In this document: piece by piece, positions 25,955 to 33,853 of the stretch
Position numbering within the stretch: the first letter of the stretch is position 1
Layout of the letters: every line of letters begins with the position of its first letter
From: an uncultured Clostridia bacterium
GTDB lineage: Bacteria; Bacillota; Clostridia; Lachnospirales; Anaerotignaceae
Direction: 5' to 3'
Assembly (NCBI GenBank): GCA_944378105.1
Contig: CALWGC010000009.1
Span: forward strand, 1-64,000
DNA: 64,000 nt
Program-made: the position numbers and the translations under genes
Notes under the pieces: generated by a model
Seen by the model: the letters and a program-made list of their open reading frames with translations, nothing else
Databases searched by the model: none
What the model was told of the DNA's origin: nothing

Positions 25955-26980
25955 CTATGCATTTACTTTTTCGATTTTCTCGTTTTCCTTTAGATAGTGC
26001 TTGGAAAGGATATTTTCTAACCAAGCTTTGTTTTTCAGATACCACCAGATGGTGCGCAAAATTCCCTCGGAAAAGTCTGTTTGCGGGTACCAGTTTAGTT
26101 CTGTCAAGATTTTCTGTGGATCAATGGCATACCGTAAGTCGTGCCCTGGCCGGTCTGTGACAAAGGAAATCAGGGACTCTGGTTTTTGTAATACGCGCAG
26201 TATGGTTTTTACCACTTCTAAATTGGTATACTCATGGTGACCGCCCACATTATAGACCTGGCCGGGACGGCCCTGCCGGAGGATTTTGTCGATGGCTGCG
26301 CAATGGTCTTCCACATAAAGCCAATCTCTGATGTTTTCTCCTTTTCCGTATACCGGTAGCTGTTCATTGGCCAAAGCTTTACAAATCATCAGTGGAATCA
26401 GTTTTTCTGGAAATTGATAAGGCCCGTAATTATTGGAGCAGCGGGAAATGGTGGCCGATAAACCATATGTCCTGCAATAAGCACCAACCAACAAATCTGC
26501 TGCAGCCTTTGAGGCTGAATAAGGACTGGAAGGTTTCAGAGGCGTTGTTTCCAAAAAGAACTGATCCTGCCGGTCCAAGGGCAAATCCCCATACACTTCA
26601 TCGGTGGAGACTTGATGAAAGCGGGTAACACCATATTTGAGACAGGCATCCATTAAAACTTGTGTTCCAATCACATTGGTTTTTAAGAAGATGCCCGGGT
26701 CTTGAATCGAGCGGTCCACATGGCTTTCTGCCGCAAAATTTACGACATAATCTGGCGTTTCTTCCTCCATTATGGCCTCTACTGTTTTCCTATCTGCGAT
26801 GTCTCCTTTTACAAAACGAAACTGTTCTTGTTCCATGGCTTGACGCAAGGTGGCGATGTTTCCTGCATAAGTCAAACAATCCAAACAGATCAAACGATCT
26901 TCGGGATGCTGTTTCAACTGATAATAAATAAAATTGGAACCAATGAATCCTGCTCCGCCCGTAATCAGAATTTTAGTCAT
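25955..26980 (-). CDS. rfbB: dTDP-glucose 4,6-dehydratase
   Basis: 341 residues of the extended SDR fold. [16 protein letters not shown] binds [11 protein letters not shown] and [10 protein letters not shown] are RmlB signatures, and the catalytic YSASKAAAD is near 160. It makes dTDP-4-keto-6-deoxyglucose from the product of the adjacent rfbA, whose 3' end overlaps its start by 8 nt. No rfbC or rfbD is in the window. Confidence 0.95.
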   Translation of the reverse strand: MTKILITGGAGFIGSNFIYYQLKQHPEDRLICLDCLTYAGNIATLRQAMEQEQFRFVKGDIADRKTVEAIMEEETPDYVVNFAAESHVDRSIQDPGIFLKTNVIGTQVLMDACLKYGVTRFHQVSTDEVYGDLPLDRQDQFFLETTPLKPSSPYSASKAAADLLVGAYCRTYGLSATISRCSNNYGPYQFPEKLIPLMICKALANEQLPVYGKGENIRDWLYVEDHCAAIDKILRQGRPGQVYNVGGHHEYTNLEVVKTILRVLQKPESLISFVTDRPGHDLRYAIDPQKILTELNWYPQTDFSEGILRTIWWYLKNKAWLENILSKHYLKENEKIEKVNA

Positions 26981-27851
26981 AAGTATGCGCTCCTCGATAG
27001 GACAGTAAATACTGGCCGTACTCTGTCATTTTTAAAGATTCTCCTAATGTAATCATTGCTTCTTTGCTGATAAATCCTCGCCGCCATGCAATTTCTTCTA
27101 GGCATGCAATATAATACCCCGTATTGACTTGAACCGTTTCCACAAAGGTGGCCGCCTTCAATAAGGACGAAGGAGAGCCCGTGTCTAGCCAAGTGATCCC
27201 CCGGCCAAACAATTCCACGTGCAACTTTCCAAGTGCTAAGTACGCATTGTTGATGGATGTAATTTCCAATTCGCCTCTGGCTGAAGGTGTGACGCTTTTT
27301 GCAATTTCCACCACGTGGTTATCATAGAAATATAACCCCGGCACAACATAGTTGGACTTTGGATTTTGGGGCTTTTCTTCAATGGAGAGCACTGTGCCGC
27401 GCTCATCCAATTCCAGCACACCAAAGTCTTGGGGGTTTTTCACCAAGCATCCAAAAATAGTTGCGCCATCGGTTCGATGAACTGCTTTATTTAAAATCAG
27501 TGTAATATCTGTGCCGTAAAAAAAGTTATCTCCCAGCACAAGACAGACGTTCTCTTTTCCAATGAAATCTTCCCCAATCAAAAAGGCATCTGCAAGCCCC
27601 CTGGGTACATCCTGGACGGCATAGCTGATTTCCATGCCAAGCTGGGTTCCGTCTCCCAGTAACCGCTGAAAACAAGGGGTATCCTCAGCCGTTGAGATAA
27701 TCAATACTTCTTTGATCCCTGCAAGCATCAGTGTCGAAAGGGGATAATAAATCAACGGTTTATCGTAAATGGTAAGCAGTTGTTTGGAGACGGCCTTTGT
27801 ACTGGGGTATAGTCTCGTTCCCCTGCCCCCGGCCAGTACGATTCCTTTCAT
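26973..27851 (-). CDS. rfbA: Glucose-1-phosphate thymidylyltransferase
   Basis: 292 residues. The start is the classical [20 protein letters not shown], with [30 protein letters not shown] and [16 protein letters not shown] following, all RmlA signatures. It activates glucose 1-phosphate to dTDP-glucose. The ATG overlaps the stop of the aminotransferase gene (ATGA), so the three sugar genes are translationally coupled. Confidence 0.95.
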   Translation of the reverse strand: MKGIVLAGGRGTRLYPSTKAVSKQLLTIYDKPLIYYPLSTLMLAGIKEVLIISTAEDTPCFQRLLGDGTQLGMEISYAVQDVPRGLADAFLIGEDFIGKENVCLVLGDNFFYGTDITLILNKAVHRTDGATIFGCLVKNPQDFGVLELDERGTVLSIEEKPQNPKSNYVVPGLYFYDNHVVEIAKSVTPSARGELEITSINNAYLALGKLHVELFGRGITWLDTGSPSSLLKAATFVETVQVNTGYYIACLEEIAWRRGFISKEAMITLGESLKMTEYGQYLLSYRGAHTYD

Positions 27852-28993
27852 TGCCAACACCCTCTTTTCCCACAAGTTGTCACCAATTCCTGTATCAAAT
27901 CACAAATAAAATCAATTTCTTCCTCCGTGATGCCATAATACATCGGTAAACACAATACATGCTCCGAAACATAGCGGGCTACAGGAACCTCTACCGCCCC
28001 AAAGGTCTCGCGATAGCAAGAGAAATCACAGCAAAGGGGATAAAAATATTTTCTAGTATGTACGCCATGTTGTGCTAAACTTCGTTGCAGATCCTCTCGT
28101 GAAAGGGGGCTTTTTTGCAACACGATGGGGTAATAGGCATAGTTTCTGGTTACCTCTTTTTGTTGGGGCAAAATTTGAATTTGTTTTAGGCCGGACAATC
28201 TTTGGTCATACTGCTCGCCGGCTTTTTTTCGCTGTTGCAAAATCTCGTCTATTTGTCTGAGGTTGCATAATCCCATGGCCGCCCGAAATTCATCCATTTT
28301 GCTGTTACAGCCAACATAATCCACCGTTTCTGTACTGGTGAGGCCAAAATCTCTGATTGCAGCCAATTTTTTATCCAAGCTTTCTTCTCGGAAGGCGACG
28401 GCTCCGCCTTCTACGGTATGATAAATCTTTGTTGCATGGAGGCTAAACATAGAGGCATCCCCAAAAGAAGCTATCCCCCGTCCCTTTACCCGTACGCCAA
28501 AGGCATGGGCTGCATCATAGATCACCTTCAAACCATGTCGGTCAGCAATTTGCTGCAAACGTTCAACATCACAGGCCATGCCGTATACATGAACAGGAAG
28601 AAGGGCTACCGTCCGTTCTGTAATCAATTCTTCCACTTTCGACACGTCCATCGTAAAATCATCTTGTCGAATATCGCAAAAAACCGGCTTTAAACCACTT
28701 CGTACAATGGCATGAATGGTAGAAGCAAAGGTAAAAGGCGTTGTAATGACCTCGCCTTTCAAATCAAAGGCCTGTAGCAAGCATTCCAGTGCCCCATGCC
28801 CGTTGGCAAATAATTGCAGATGTGCGGCATCCAGATAAGTCTTAAGTTCCCTTTCCAACTGCTGATGTTTGGGTGCCATATTGGTCAAAGACCGAGTCTC
28901 CCACAAAGAAGAGATTTCTTTGCAATAGTCCTCCTGCTTTGGCATGAAGGGCCGAATCAGCGGTATCTCCATTTTCTTCCTGTCATTTTCCAT
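27848..28993 (-). CDS. DegT/DnrJ/EryC1-family sugar aminotransferase
   Basis: 381 residues, PLP-dependent. [23 protein letters not shown] and the lysine of [19 protein letters not shown] (Schiff-base Lys) are family motifs. With RfbA and RfbB but no 3,4-ketoisomerase present, the simplest reading is 4-amination of dTDP-4-keto-6-deoxyglucose to a dTDP-4-amino-4,6-dideoxyhexose. AGGAGG is seven nt before the ATG. This is the first enzyme gene of the EPS operon. Confidence 0.9.
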   Translation of the reverse strand: MENDRKKMEIPLIRPFMPKQEDYCKEISSLWETRSLTNMAPKHQQLERELKTYLDAAHLQLFANGHGALECLLQAFDLKGEVITTPFTFASTIHAIVRSGLKPVFCDIRQDDFTMDVSKVEELITERTVALLPVHVYGMACDVERLQQIADRHGLKVIYDAAHAFGVRVKGRGIASFGDASMFSLHATKIYHTVEGGAVAFREESLDKKLAAIRDFGLTSTETVDYVGCNSKMDEFRAAMGLCNLRQIDEILQQRKKAGEQYDQRLSGLKQIQILPQQKEVTRNYAYYPIVLQKSPLSREDLQRSLAQHGVHTRKYFYPLCCDFSCYRETFGAVEVPVARYVSEHVLCLPMYYGITEEEIDFICDLIQELVTTCGKRGCWQ

Positions 28994-29052
28994 CTTGAAA
29001 CCTCCTGTTGCAATGCATCAAACGCTGCAAGCTTTCTCATAGACTGTTTCTT

Positions 29053-29385
29053 CTATTTTTTTGCATCGTCATCGAAAGAGTTGTCGCGTTTTTTTGATCT
29101 TTCTTTATATTGGATACATAACAGTGTCATAATCACCGCCGCAGTAAAAGAAAGAACCCCCACCAAAATATATCCTCCCATGTCCTTATGCAGCAAAATG
29201 GTTCCATACATCCCCAATAACATAGGCTTTCCAAGCCCTGCAGCACGATACAATACAGAGACCAGGGAAGCAAATAGCATGATACACAAAGCCGATAAAC
29301 GATAGAGGCTTTTTTTTTCGTATTGCCGCTGGATTTCTTTCATCCGGGCCTTTACCAGCCTCACCCGCATCGATGTATCATACAT
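29053..29385 (-). CDS. Small two-helix membrane protein, paralogue of the candidate anti-sigma protein
   Basis: 110 residues: a basic cytoplasmic N-terminus (RLVKARMKEIQRQYEKKSLY), helix at about 33-50, a short outer loop, helix at about 72-92 and a charged tail. It matches the 30916-31275 protein in length, topology and in KAR-x-x-E, GYILV and VT/MTLLC positions, so the two are probably paralogues. It has its own promoter (29413-29441) and stands 60 nt before the aminotransferase gene, so it may head the EPS operon. Function unknown. Confidence 0.6.
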   Translation of the reverse strand: MYDTSMRVRLVKARMKEIQRQYEKKSLYRLSALCIMLFASLVSVLYRAAGLGKPMLLGMYGTILLHKDMGGYILVGVLSFTAAVIMTLLCIQYKERSKKRDNSFDDDAKK

Positions 29386-29412
29386 ATAAGTTCCCCCTTC
29401 CTAAAACATGAA

Positions 29413-29441
29413 TTTATAATCCTTTGATACCTTAGGTACAA
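29413..29441 (-). promoter_or_regulatory. Probable promoter of the EPS operon with palindrome
   Basis: On the minus strand TTGTAC (29441-29436) and TATAAA (29418-29413) are separated by 17 nt. The perfect palindrome TACCTAAGGTA (29438-29428) overlaps the -35 and spacer and may be an operator. It is the only good promoter I see before the genes at 29385-12769. Confidence 0.55.
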
Positions 29442-29505
29442 AAAATCAAAAAAACTCTCACTAACAATGAAAAGTTTTTAAAATTTTTTCAAAAAGAACA
29501 CTCTT

Positions 29506-29655
29506 TTGGCATCACTTTCTAAGAAAACAAAACTAGCTGGAATCCTAATAGCACAAAGGATTCCAGCTAGTTTACTTTTTTGGAATATCGTTTTTTTCAA
29601 AAGACTGTAATCAAAGCTTCCAAAAAGAAAAAAGATTTCTTCTTGAAAGATGGTT
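29506..29655 (-). repeat. Dispersed palindromic intergenic repeat, copy A (contains terminator)
   Basis: Lies 6 nt after the stop of the PrsW gene. It holds a 16-bp stem (AAACTAGCTGGAATCC / GGATTCCAGCTAGTTT, 29530-29573), flanked by TTCTAAGAAAAC on one side and the module TTTCAAAAGACTGTAATC...CTTCCAAAAAGAAA on the other. The modules recur in copies at 43007, 49098 and 59440. The stem with following T-rich minus-strand DNA should end the ECF/PrsW transcript. Confidence 0.6.
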
Positions 29656-29661
29656 CTTCTT

Positions 29662-30300
29662 TTATCCGTTTGTTTCATATACAATCAGTCGCTGGAACGT
29701 GCTCCAGCTAAGCACCATCGTAAGCATGGGCATTGCGTAGGCAATATATTGTACATACCCGCCATAAGCAATCAGCAAATTATAAATCCCATGAAAGGCA
29801 ATGGCAATACACAAAAGTCCAAGGGTGCCGGCAAGTTTTAACCAATTTCTGGGCCAGACGTATATCATGCCATAACCAATGATAGCGCCATTGATGACAT
29901 GCATGGCCCCTGTGCCAAATCCTCGAAAGAAAAGAAACATAAAATTATCTGCACCATTTTGAATGAGATAGCAGATGTTTTCAAAAGTGGCAAAACCTAC
30001 AGATACAATCAAAATTGCCATCTTGATCTCTTTTGTGTCTGGTTCAAAAACGAATAGATAAAAAAGAAGAGGCAATAGTTTTATGGTTTCTTCTACCACC
30101 GGTGCAATTTCTACCGAGGCATAAAAAGCATTTGTATTGTAATAAATCGTAAAAAAAGTATTGATGTAAGCAGAAAGTAGACAAGCTCCCATTCCCGCCA
30201 AAGAAAATAAAAAGAAACGAAAGTATTTCTTTCCCATACAAAGAAAAGCAAGCAATAATGGGGCTGCAATACATACAAAGACATTTTCAATATAAGTCAT
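29662..30300 (-). CDS. prsW: PrsW-family intramembrane protease
   Basis: 212 residues with about six membrane helices. The catalytic motifs of the PrsW/CAAX-like glutamic protease group are present: EIAPVVEETIK (64-74), FENICY (106-111) and the RGFGTGAMH region with His134. In Bacillus PrsW makes the first cut in an anti-sigma factor. Here it is the last gene of an operon with an ECF sigma factor and a small membrane protein, so the target is probably the protein at 30916-31275. The ATG overlaps the stop of the preceding gene (ATGA). Confidence 0.85.
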   Translation of the reverse strand: MTYIENVFVCIAAPLLLAFLCMGKKYFRFFLFSLAGMGACLLSAYINTFFTIYYNTNAFYASVEIAPVVEETIKLLPLLFYLFVFEPDTKEIKMAILIVSVGFATFENICYLIQNGADNFMFLFFRGFGTGAMHVINGAIIGYGMIYVWPRNWLKLAGTLGLLCIAIAFHGIYNLLIAYGGYVQYIAYAMPMLTMVLSWSTFQRLIVYETNG

Positions 30301-30923
30301 TGATTCACCATCCTTTTAACCCAATAGAGCAGCAAAATACGCCAAAACGCCAATAAAAAATCAAACCAAAAATAAGGATTCCAGAGCGTATCGCCAATCC
30401 AAAAGCCACTTGCAATCCATAGACAATACTCGAGAATCACAAAAATCAGCATCAAAATAGAAAAAACCATGTTTTGGCCAAAATCTCTTTTTTGATATCT
30501 AAAAACCAACCCTTTGATGGCATGCCAAGAAATTATAATCATAATTCCAGTCATGAGAATGTTAAATAGCAGATCTCCAAACGAACAATAAAAAACCAAG
30601 CACGGAATGCCTATCAAAAGCGCAATCCAACAATATCTTGTACGAAACACCCGTTCCTCTGGGTCAGAAAGGGTATACTGTAATAGGTTTAATAAGATAA
30701 AACCTGAGAACCACCCAATTTCAGAAACATAAAAAATATGTGGCGTATCGAAAAACAATAAATAATAGAGCGTCCAATAAACCCCCGAAAAAGTAAAACA
30801 GCCAAAAAAGCAAGCCAGGAGGAAATAAGCCTGCTTTCTGCTTTGATGAAACAAAAAGCTGGACACAAAACAGCAAAGGAGCGTAACCAAAACCTGCACC
30901 AGGTTATCTATGAACTCAATCAT
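30297..30923 (-). CDS. Six-to-seven-helix membrane protein, unknown
   Basis: 208 residues from the ATG at 30923 (AGGAGG upstream). Membrane segments cover nearly the whole length, for example VLVTLLCCFVSSFLF, AYFLLACFFGCFTFSGVYWT and MVFSILMLIFVILEYCLWIA. No family recognised. It overlaps both neighbours (8 nt with the candidate anti-sigma gene, 4 nt with prsW), which ties it to the sigma-regulation cassette; it might be the sensor for the envelope signal. Confidence 0.65.
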   Translation of the reverse strand: MIEFIDNLVQVLVTLLCCFVSSFLFHQSRKQAYFLLACFFGCFTFSGVYWTLYYLLFFDTPHIFYVSEIGWFSGFILLNLLQYTLSDPEERVFRTRYCWIALLIGIPCLVFYCSFGDLLFNILMTGIMIIISWHAIKGLVFRYQKRDFGQNMVFSILMLIFVILEYCLWIASGFWIGDTLWNPYFWFDFLLAFWRILLLYWVKRMVNQ

Positions 30924-31275
30924 TCTTTTCCTCCTGCTCCCCCTGTGCATGGTTATTCCGATCTATATAATGACGCATGCGGGAACAGAAAATAGTCACA
31001 CTAATTCCCAGTACAAACGCAATCAACGCAATCAAAATATATCCGGACTCTGCACCACTACCAAAAATACTGGCTGCGGCCGTATACTTTTGCATCCCCT
31101 CCATCGGGACTTTTTTTATAATATCTGGTATGAATCCGGAAAGAACAATAATCAACGCAATGCAAGCGGCCATAGAGGACACGGTCATGAGATAGCCCAA
31201 ACGCCGTTTTTTCTGATTTTCTTTTTCTGCAATCCGCGCTTTGACCGCAGCAACACGCTCTTCGTTACTCCGCAT
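30916..31275 (-). CDS. Candidate membrane anti-sigma protein
   Basis: 119 residues: a charged cytoplasmic N-terminus (about 1-25), a helix at 28-47, an outer segment of about 35 residues and a second helix at about 80-98 with a charged C-terminus. It begins inside the sigma gene (11-nt overlap), the usual position of an anti-sigma gene, and the operon also encodes PrsW. It has no ZAS or other known anti-sigma domain, so the role is inferred from context. A paralogue lies at 29053-29385. Confidence 0.55.
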   Translation of the reverse strand: MRSNEERVAAVKARIAEKENQKKRRLGYLMTVSSMAACIALIIVLSGFIPDIIKKVPMEGMQKYTAAASIFGSGAESGYILIALIAFVLGISVTIFCSRMRHYIDRNNHAQGEQEEKND

Positions 31276-31807
31276 GATAGATGCCCGCCTTTTCCAATAA
31301 TTCTTTCAAACTTTGTTTTCCCCGATATATCATATTTGTAATTTGTTTTTCATTTTTCCTCATGATGTCTGCCGCCTGTTGATAGCTCATCCCTTCAAAA
31401 TACGTTAAATACAGCGCTTCTCGGTAATTGGGATTTAATTGTGCCATACAAAAGTGTAAAATTTGATTCCTTTCCTCTGTTTTTACCACTTCTTCAATCA
31501 GCACTTTGCTTTCCGGTTCACAAGCCAAATCGTCCAGACCAAAGGCCGGCCGTCGTTTGCTCTTATACCGCAGTGCCATATGGCGCGCCGTTTTATACAA
31601 ATATGCTTTGAATCCACCTTCTCGAATGCGAGGTTTTTTGGTAAACAGATAAGAAAAGGCTTCGATCATCAAATCTTCTGCTTCATGAATATCGCTCAAA
31701 TACGCATTGATATATAACGTCAAAGGGCTGCCATATTTTTTCATCAGTTCATCCAGTCCCGTTTCGTCGCCGTCAAGATATCGGCGATAATATGTCTCGT
31801 CTGTCAA
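31265..31807 (-). CDS. ECF-type RNA polymerase sigma factor
   Basis: About 180 residues. Region 2 (YRRYLDGDETGLDELMKKYG to AEDLMIEAFSYLF, then FKAYLYKTARHMALRYKSK) and region 4 (LNPNYREALYLTYFEGMSYQ, QAADIMRKNEKQITNMIYRG) are clear. A TTG at 31807 preceded at eight nt by GAGGGGGG is the likely start; a TTG ten codons further upstream lacks an SD. It is the first gene of the four-gene ECF / candidate anti-sigma / membrane protein / PrsW operon. Its promoter has the box shared with the LuxR-domain regulator gene. Confidence 0.9.
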   Translation of the reverse strand: MTDETYYRRYLDGDETGLDELMKKYGSPLTLYINAYLSDIHEAEDLMIEAFSYLFTKKPRIREGGFKAYLYKTARHMALRYKSKRRPAFGLDDLACEPESKVLIEEVVKTEERNQILHFCMAQLNPNYREALYLTYFEGMSYQQAADIMRKNEKQITNMIYRGKQSLKELLEKAGIYHAE

Positions 31808-32088
31808 TTCAACCGCCCCCCTCTCTGGTTGTAACAAGGTTCTATCACCAAAAAAGTGGCTTTGCCTTTCCTCTTAGGCTTAGACATCCTTCCAAACACC
31901 ATCACAAAGCGGCACATCCATGCCGCATCCCATTTCATTTTTTTTCTTTTTTTAGGCTCCCGTTTTCCATTATTTCAAGCAAAACATGGTAAGCTTTCCA
32001 TGAATAGGAAAAGCAAAAATGGAACCTATCGGTCAAGGCCTATGGGCATGCCTGGCTGTTTTCTTGGCATACTCATTTGGTTTTTTTT

Positions 32089-32144
32089 ATTATACTACAA
32101 AAAAAATACAAAAACTATCACCCATTTGGCTTATAAAAAAGGGT
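32089..32144 (-). promoter_or_regulatory. Promoter with shared ACCC/GGGTGATAG box (ECF operon)
   Basis: On the minus strand ACCCTTTTTT starts at 32144, GGGTGATAG is at 32123-32115, and TATAAT at 32094-32089, with no good -35. In this copy the two halves form a perfect inverted repeat ATCACCC-N17-GGGTGAT (32147-32117). The leader to the TTG start is about 280 nt and contains no convincing gene. Confidence 0.6.
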
Positions 32145-32611
32145 GATGATTTTGAGAAATCTTAAAAGGATTTTTTTCATTTTAGTTATTTTTGTTTTTG
32201 TTTCTTTTCAAATCGTGACATAAATTCTTTGATTCAGAAAAGAGGCGTTTTTTTAAAATTTCCTAAATTTTCGGGCATTCTACCCCCTTCTATCCTTGCG
32301 GTTTCTTCTACTTTTTACTTTATATCACAATTTCTGTTGTGTCTTTTCACTATACATGATGAGCCGAAAAACTATGCGACATAACGAAGAGAAGCGATGA
32401 CTTTTGATCTTGTGCTGTTATTTTGTTTGATATTTTTTTTGCAGTGGAAATATATTACATTTTATCTTCAGAAAAACACAATCTTTTTTTCTCAGCAACC
32501 ATTCGGCGCCTTTAGGGCAAAGGTTCCATTTTGTACCATTTTACCAGATCCTATGGTATCATGATTTTTAAAATACGAGATGGATTTTGTTCATCAGAAA
32601 GGCAGAACCAT
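32145..32611. other. AT-rich divergent intergenic region
   Basis: About 470 nt between the ECF promoter and the plus-strand membrane protein gene. No gene is seen. It contains the sequence AAAACTATGCG (32368-32378), related to motifs at 3405 and 38141 that also lie upstream of the two other shared-box promoters. Confidence 0.4.
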
Positions 32612-33694
32612 ATGATATCCAACCTCCCATCGCTTTTTACAAGGCCGTTGACAAACAAAGAATTATTTCTGATCCTTCTTTCCCTTGTGTCCCTGCTTTG
32701 CTTCCTTTGTTTTTTGGAACAACAGCTTTCCAAAAGGAAAACAAGAGCATTTCCCCAAAAATATCCTGGCGCCGCCATCATCTTGCTTTTTGCTTCCGAC
32801 TGTGCCATAAAAAGAGCGGAAATCAACAGCACCAAAGGGACCCGATCCAATCTCTTGGCCATAAACAAAACACCCCAAGGGGAAAAGAAAAAAGGCTATT
32901 TGTTTTATGCACAACCAGGCGATGTGTCTGTCAATGTACGAATTGTCTGTCAAGAAACAGGAAAAAGAAGCTATACCGGTCATTTTTCCTTCCGTGCAGA
33001 ACAAAACGGTATATACCAAATCATGTTTGACACCAAAAGCGGAACATCGAAAATGACTCTTTTGCGTGGAGAAACCCTTTCCTTTGAAATTCCAGAAGAA
33101 AAAGAAAAAACGATTTCTTCCTGGCCAGAAACGATCTGGACAGACGAGAAAAAAACAAGCATCGCCGGCATGTTTTATCAAAAGGAAGGAAAGCGCATCT
33201 TGAAATTATGTTTGCTAATGACGGTTTGCATGTGCTATCTTGTGTTTTATGGGAATTTGTCACCCTATTTTTTCTTACTCCCTGTGCTTCTGTTTTTCCA
33301 GGCAGCATTGCTTATGCCAATCAAAGGCATCCGAAAGTTTGATGCTGTTTTTCACCGCCTATCTCCCTACGACCAAGAACAAGTGGAGGCAGAATTTCAA
33401 AGTCCACATCCGTATTGCAAACTTTATATGGGAGAGGTCCACCTGCTTTCAAACTGGCTGCTCTGCCGCCACGGGGGCCGTCTTTCCCTCATACCCATCG
33501 ATCAGATTCAATATTTGAAAACGGCAAACTACAGCAAAACCTATGGCCTTGCCAAAAGTCTGATCATTGGAACCAATCAAAACGAGCGTTATCAGTTGGA
33601 GTTTTTTGCAGGCCACCAAAAAGACCTCCCCTCTGTCGTTTCCTATATTCAATCCAAAAACGAAGCCGTTTTGATCCAATCCGAATCCCGATGA
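32612..33694 (+). CDS. Membrane protein of unknown function
   Basis: About 360 residues from the ATG at 32612 (AAAGG nine nt upstream). One membrane helix near the N-terminus (KELFLILLSLVSLLCFLCFL) is followed by an extracytoplasmic-type domain (about 70-170) with PGDVSVNVRIVCQETG. Two adjacent helices follow (LCLLMTVCMCYLVFYG, FFLLPVLLFFQAALLMP), then a cytoplasmic C-terminal domain. I recognise no family; the last part (RLSLIPIDQIQYLKTANYSK) resembles PH-like modules weakly. It is the only plus-strand gene between 7.4 and 46.8 kb. Confidence 0.6.
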   Translation: MISNLPSLFTRPLTNKELFLILLSLVSLLCFLCFLEQQLSKRKTRAFPQKYPGAAIILLFASDCAIKRAEINSTKGTRSNLLAINKTPQGEKKKGYLFYAQPGDVSVNVRIVCQETGKRSYTGHFSFRAEQNGIYQIMFDTKSGTSKMTLLRGETLSFEIPEEKEKTISSWPETIWTDEKKTSIAGMFYQKEGKRILKLCLLMTVCMCYLVFYGNLSPYFFLLPVLLFFQAALLMPIKGIRKFDAVFHRLSPYDQEQVEAEFQSPHPYCKLYMGEVHLLSNWLLCRHGGRLSLIPIDQIQYLKTANYSKTYGLAKSLIIGTNQNERYQLEFFAGHQKDLPSVVSYIQSKNEAVLIQSESR

Positions 33695-33787
33695 AAAAAA
33701 GCGAGTGGTTTTAGGCCATCTTGTGCCTGGCGCTTGCAGGCCTTTCCGGTCTTTTTTGATGACAACCAATCCGTTGGCTTTCTGATA

Positions 33788-33821
33788 CAAAAAGGCAGTG
33801 AGATTTTTTGATCTCACTGCC
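33788..33821 (-). terminator. Terminator of the GLUG/SLH protein gene
   Basis: GGCAGTGAGAT / ATCTCACTGCC forms a perfect 11-bp stem with loop CAAAAA, followed on the minus strand by TTTTTG. It is about 35 nt after the stop codon. Confidence 0.85.
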
Positions 33822-33853
33822 TGAAATGTTGGATGGACAAAGTAGCTCAGAAA

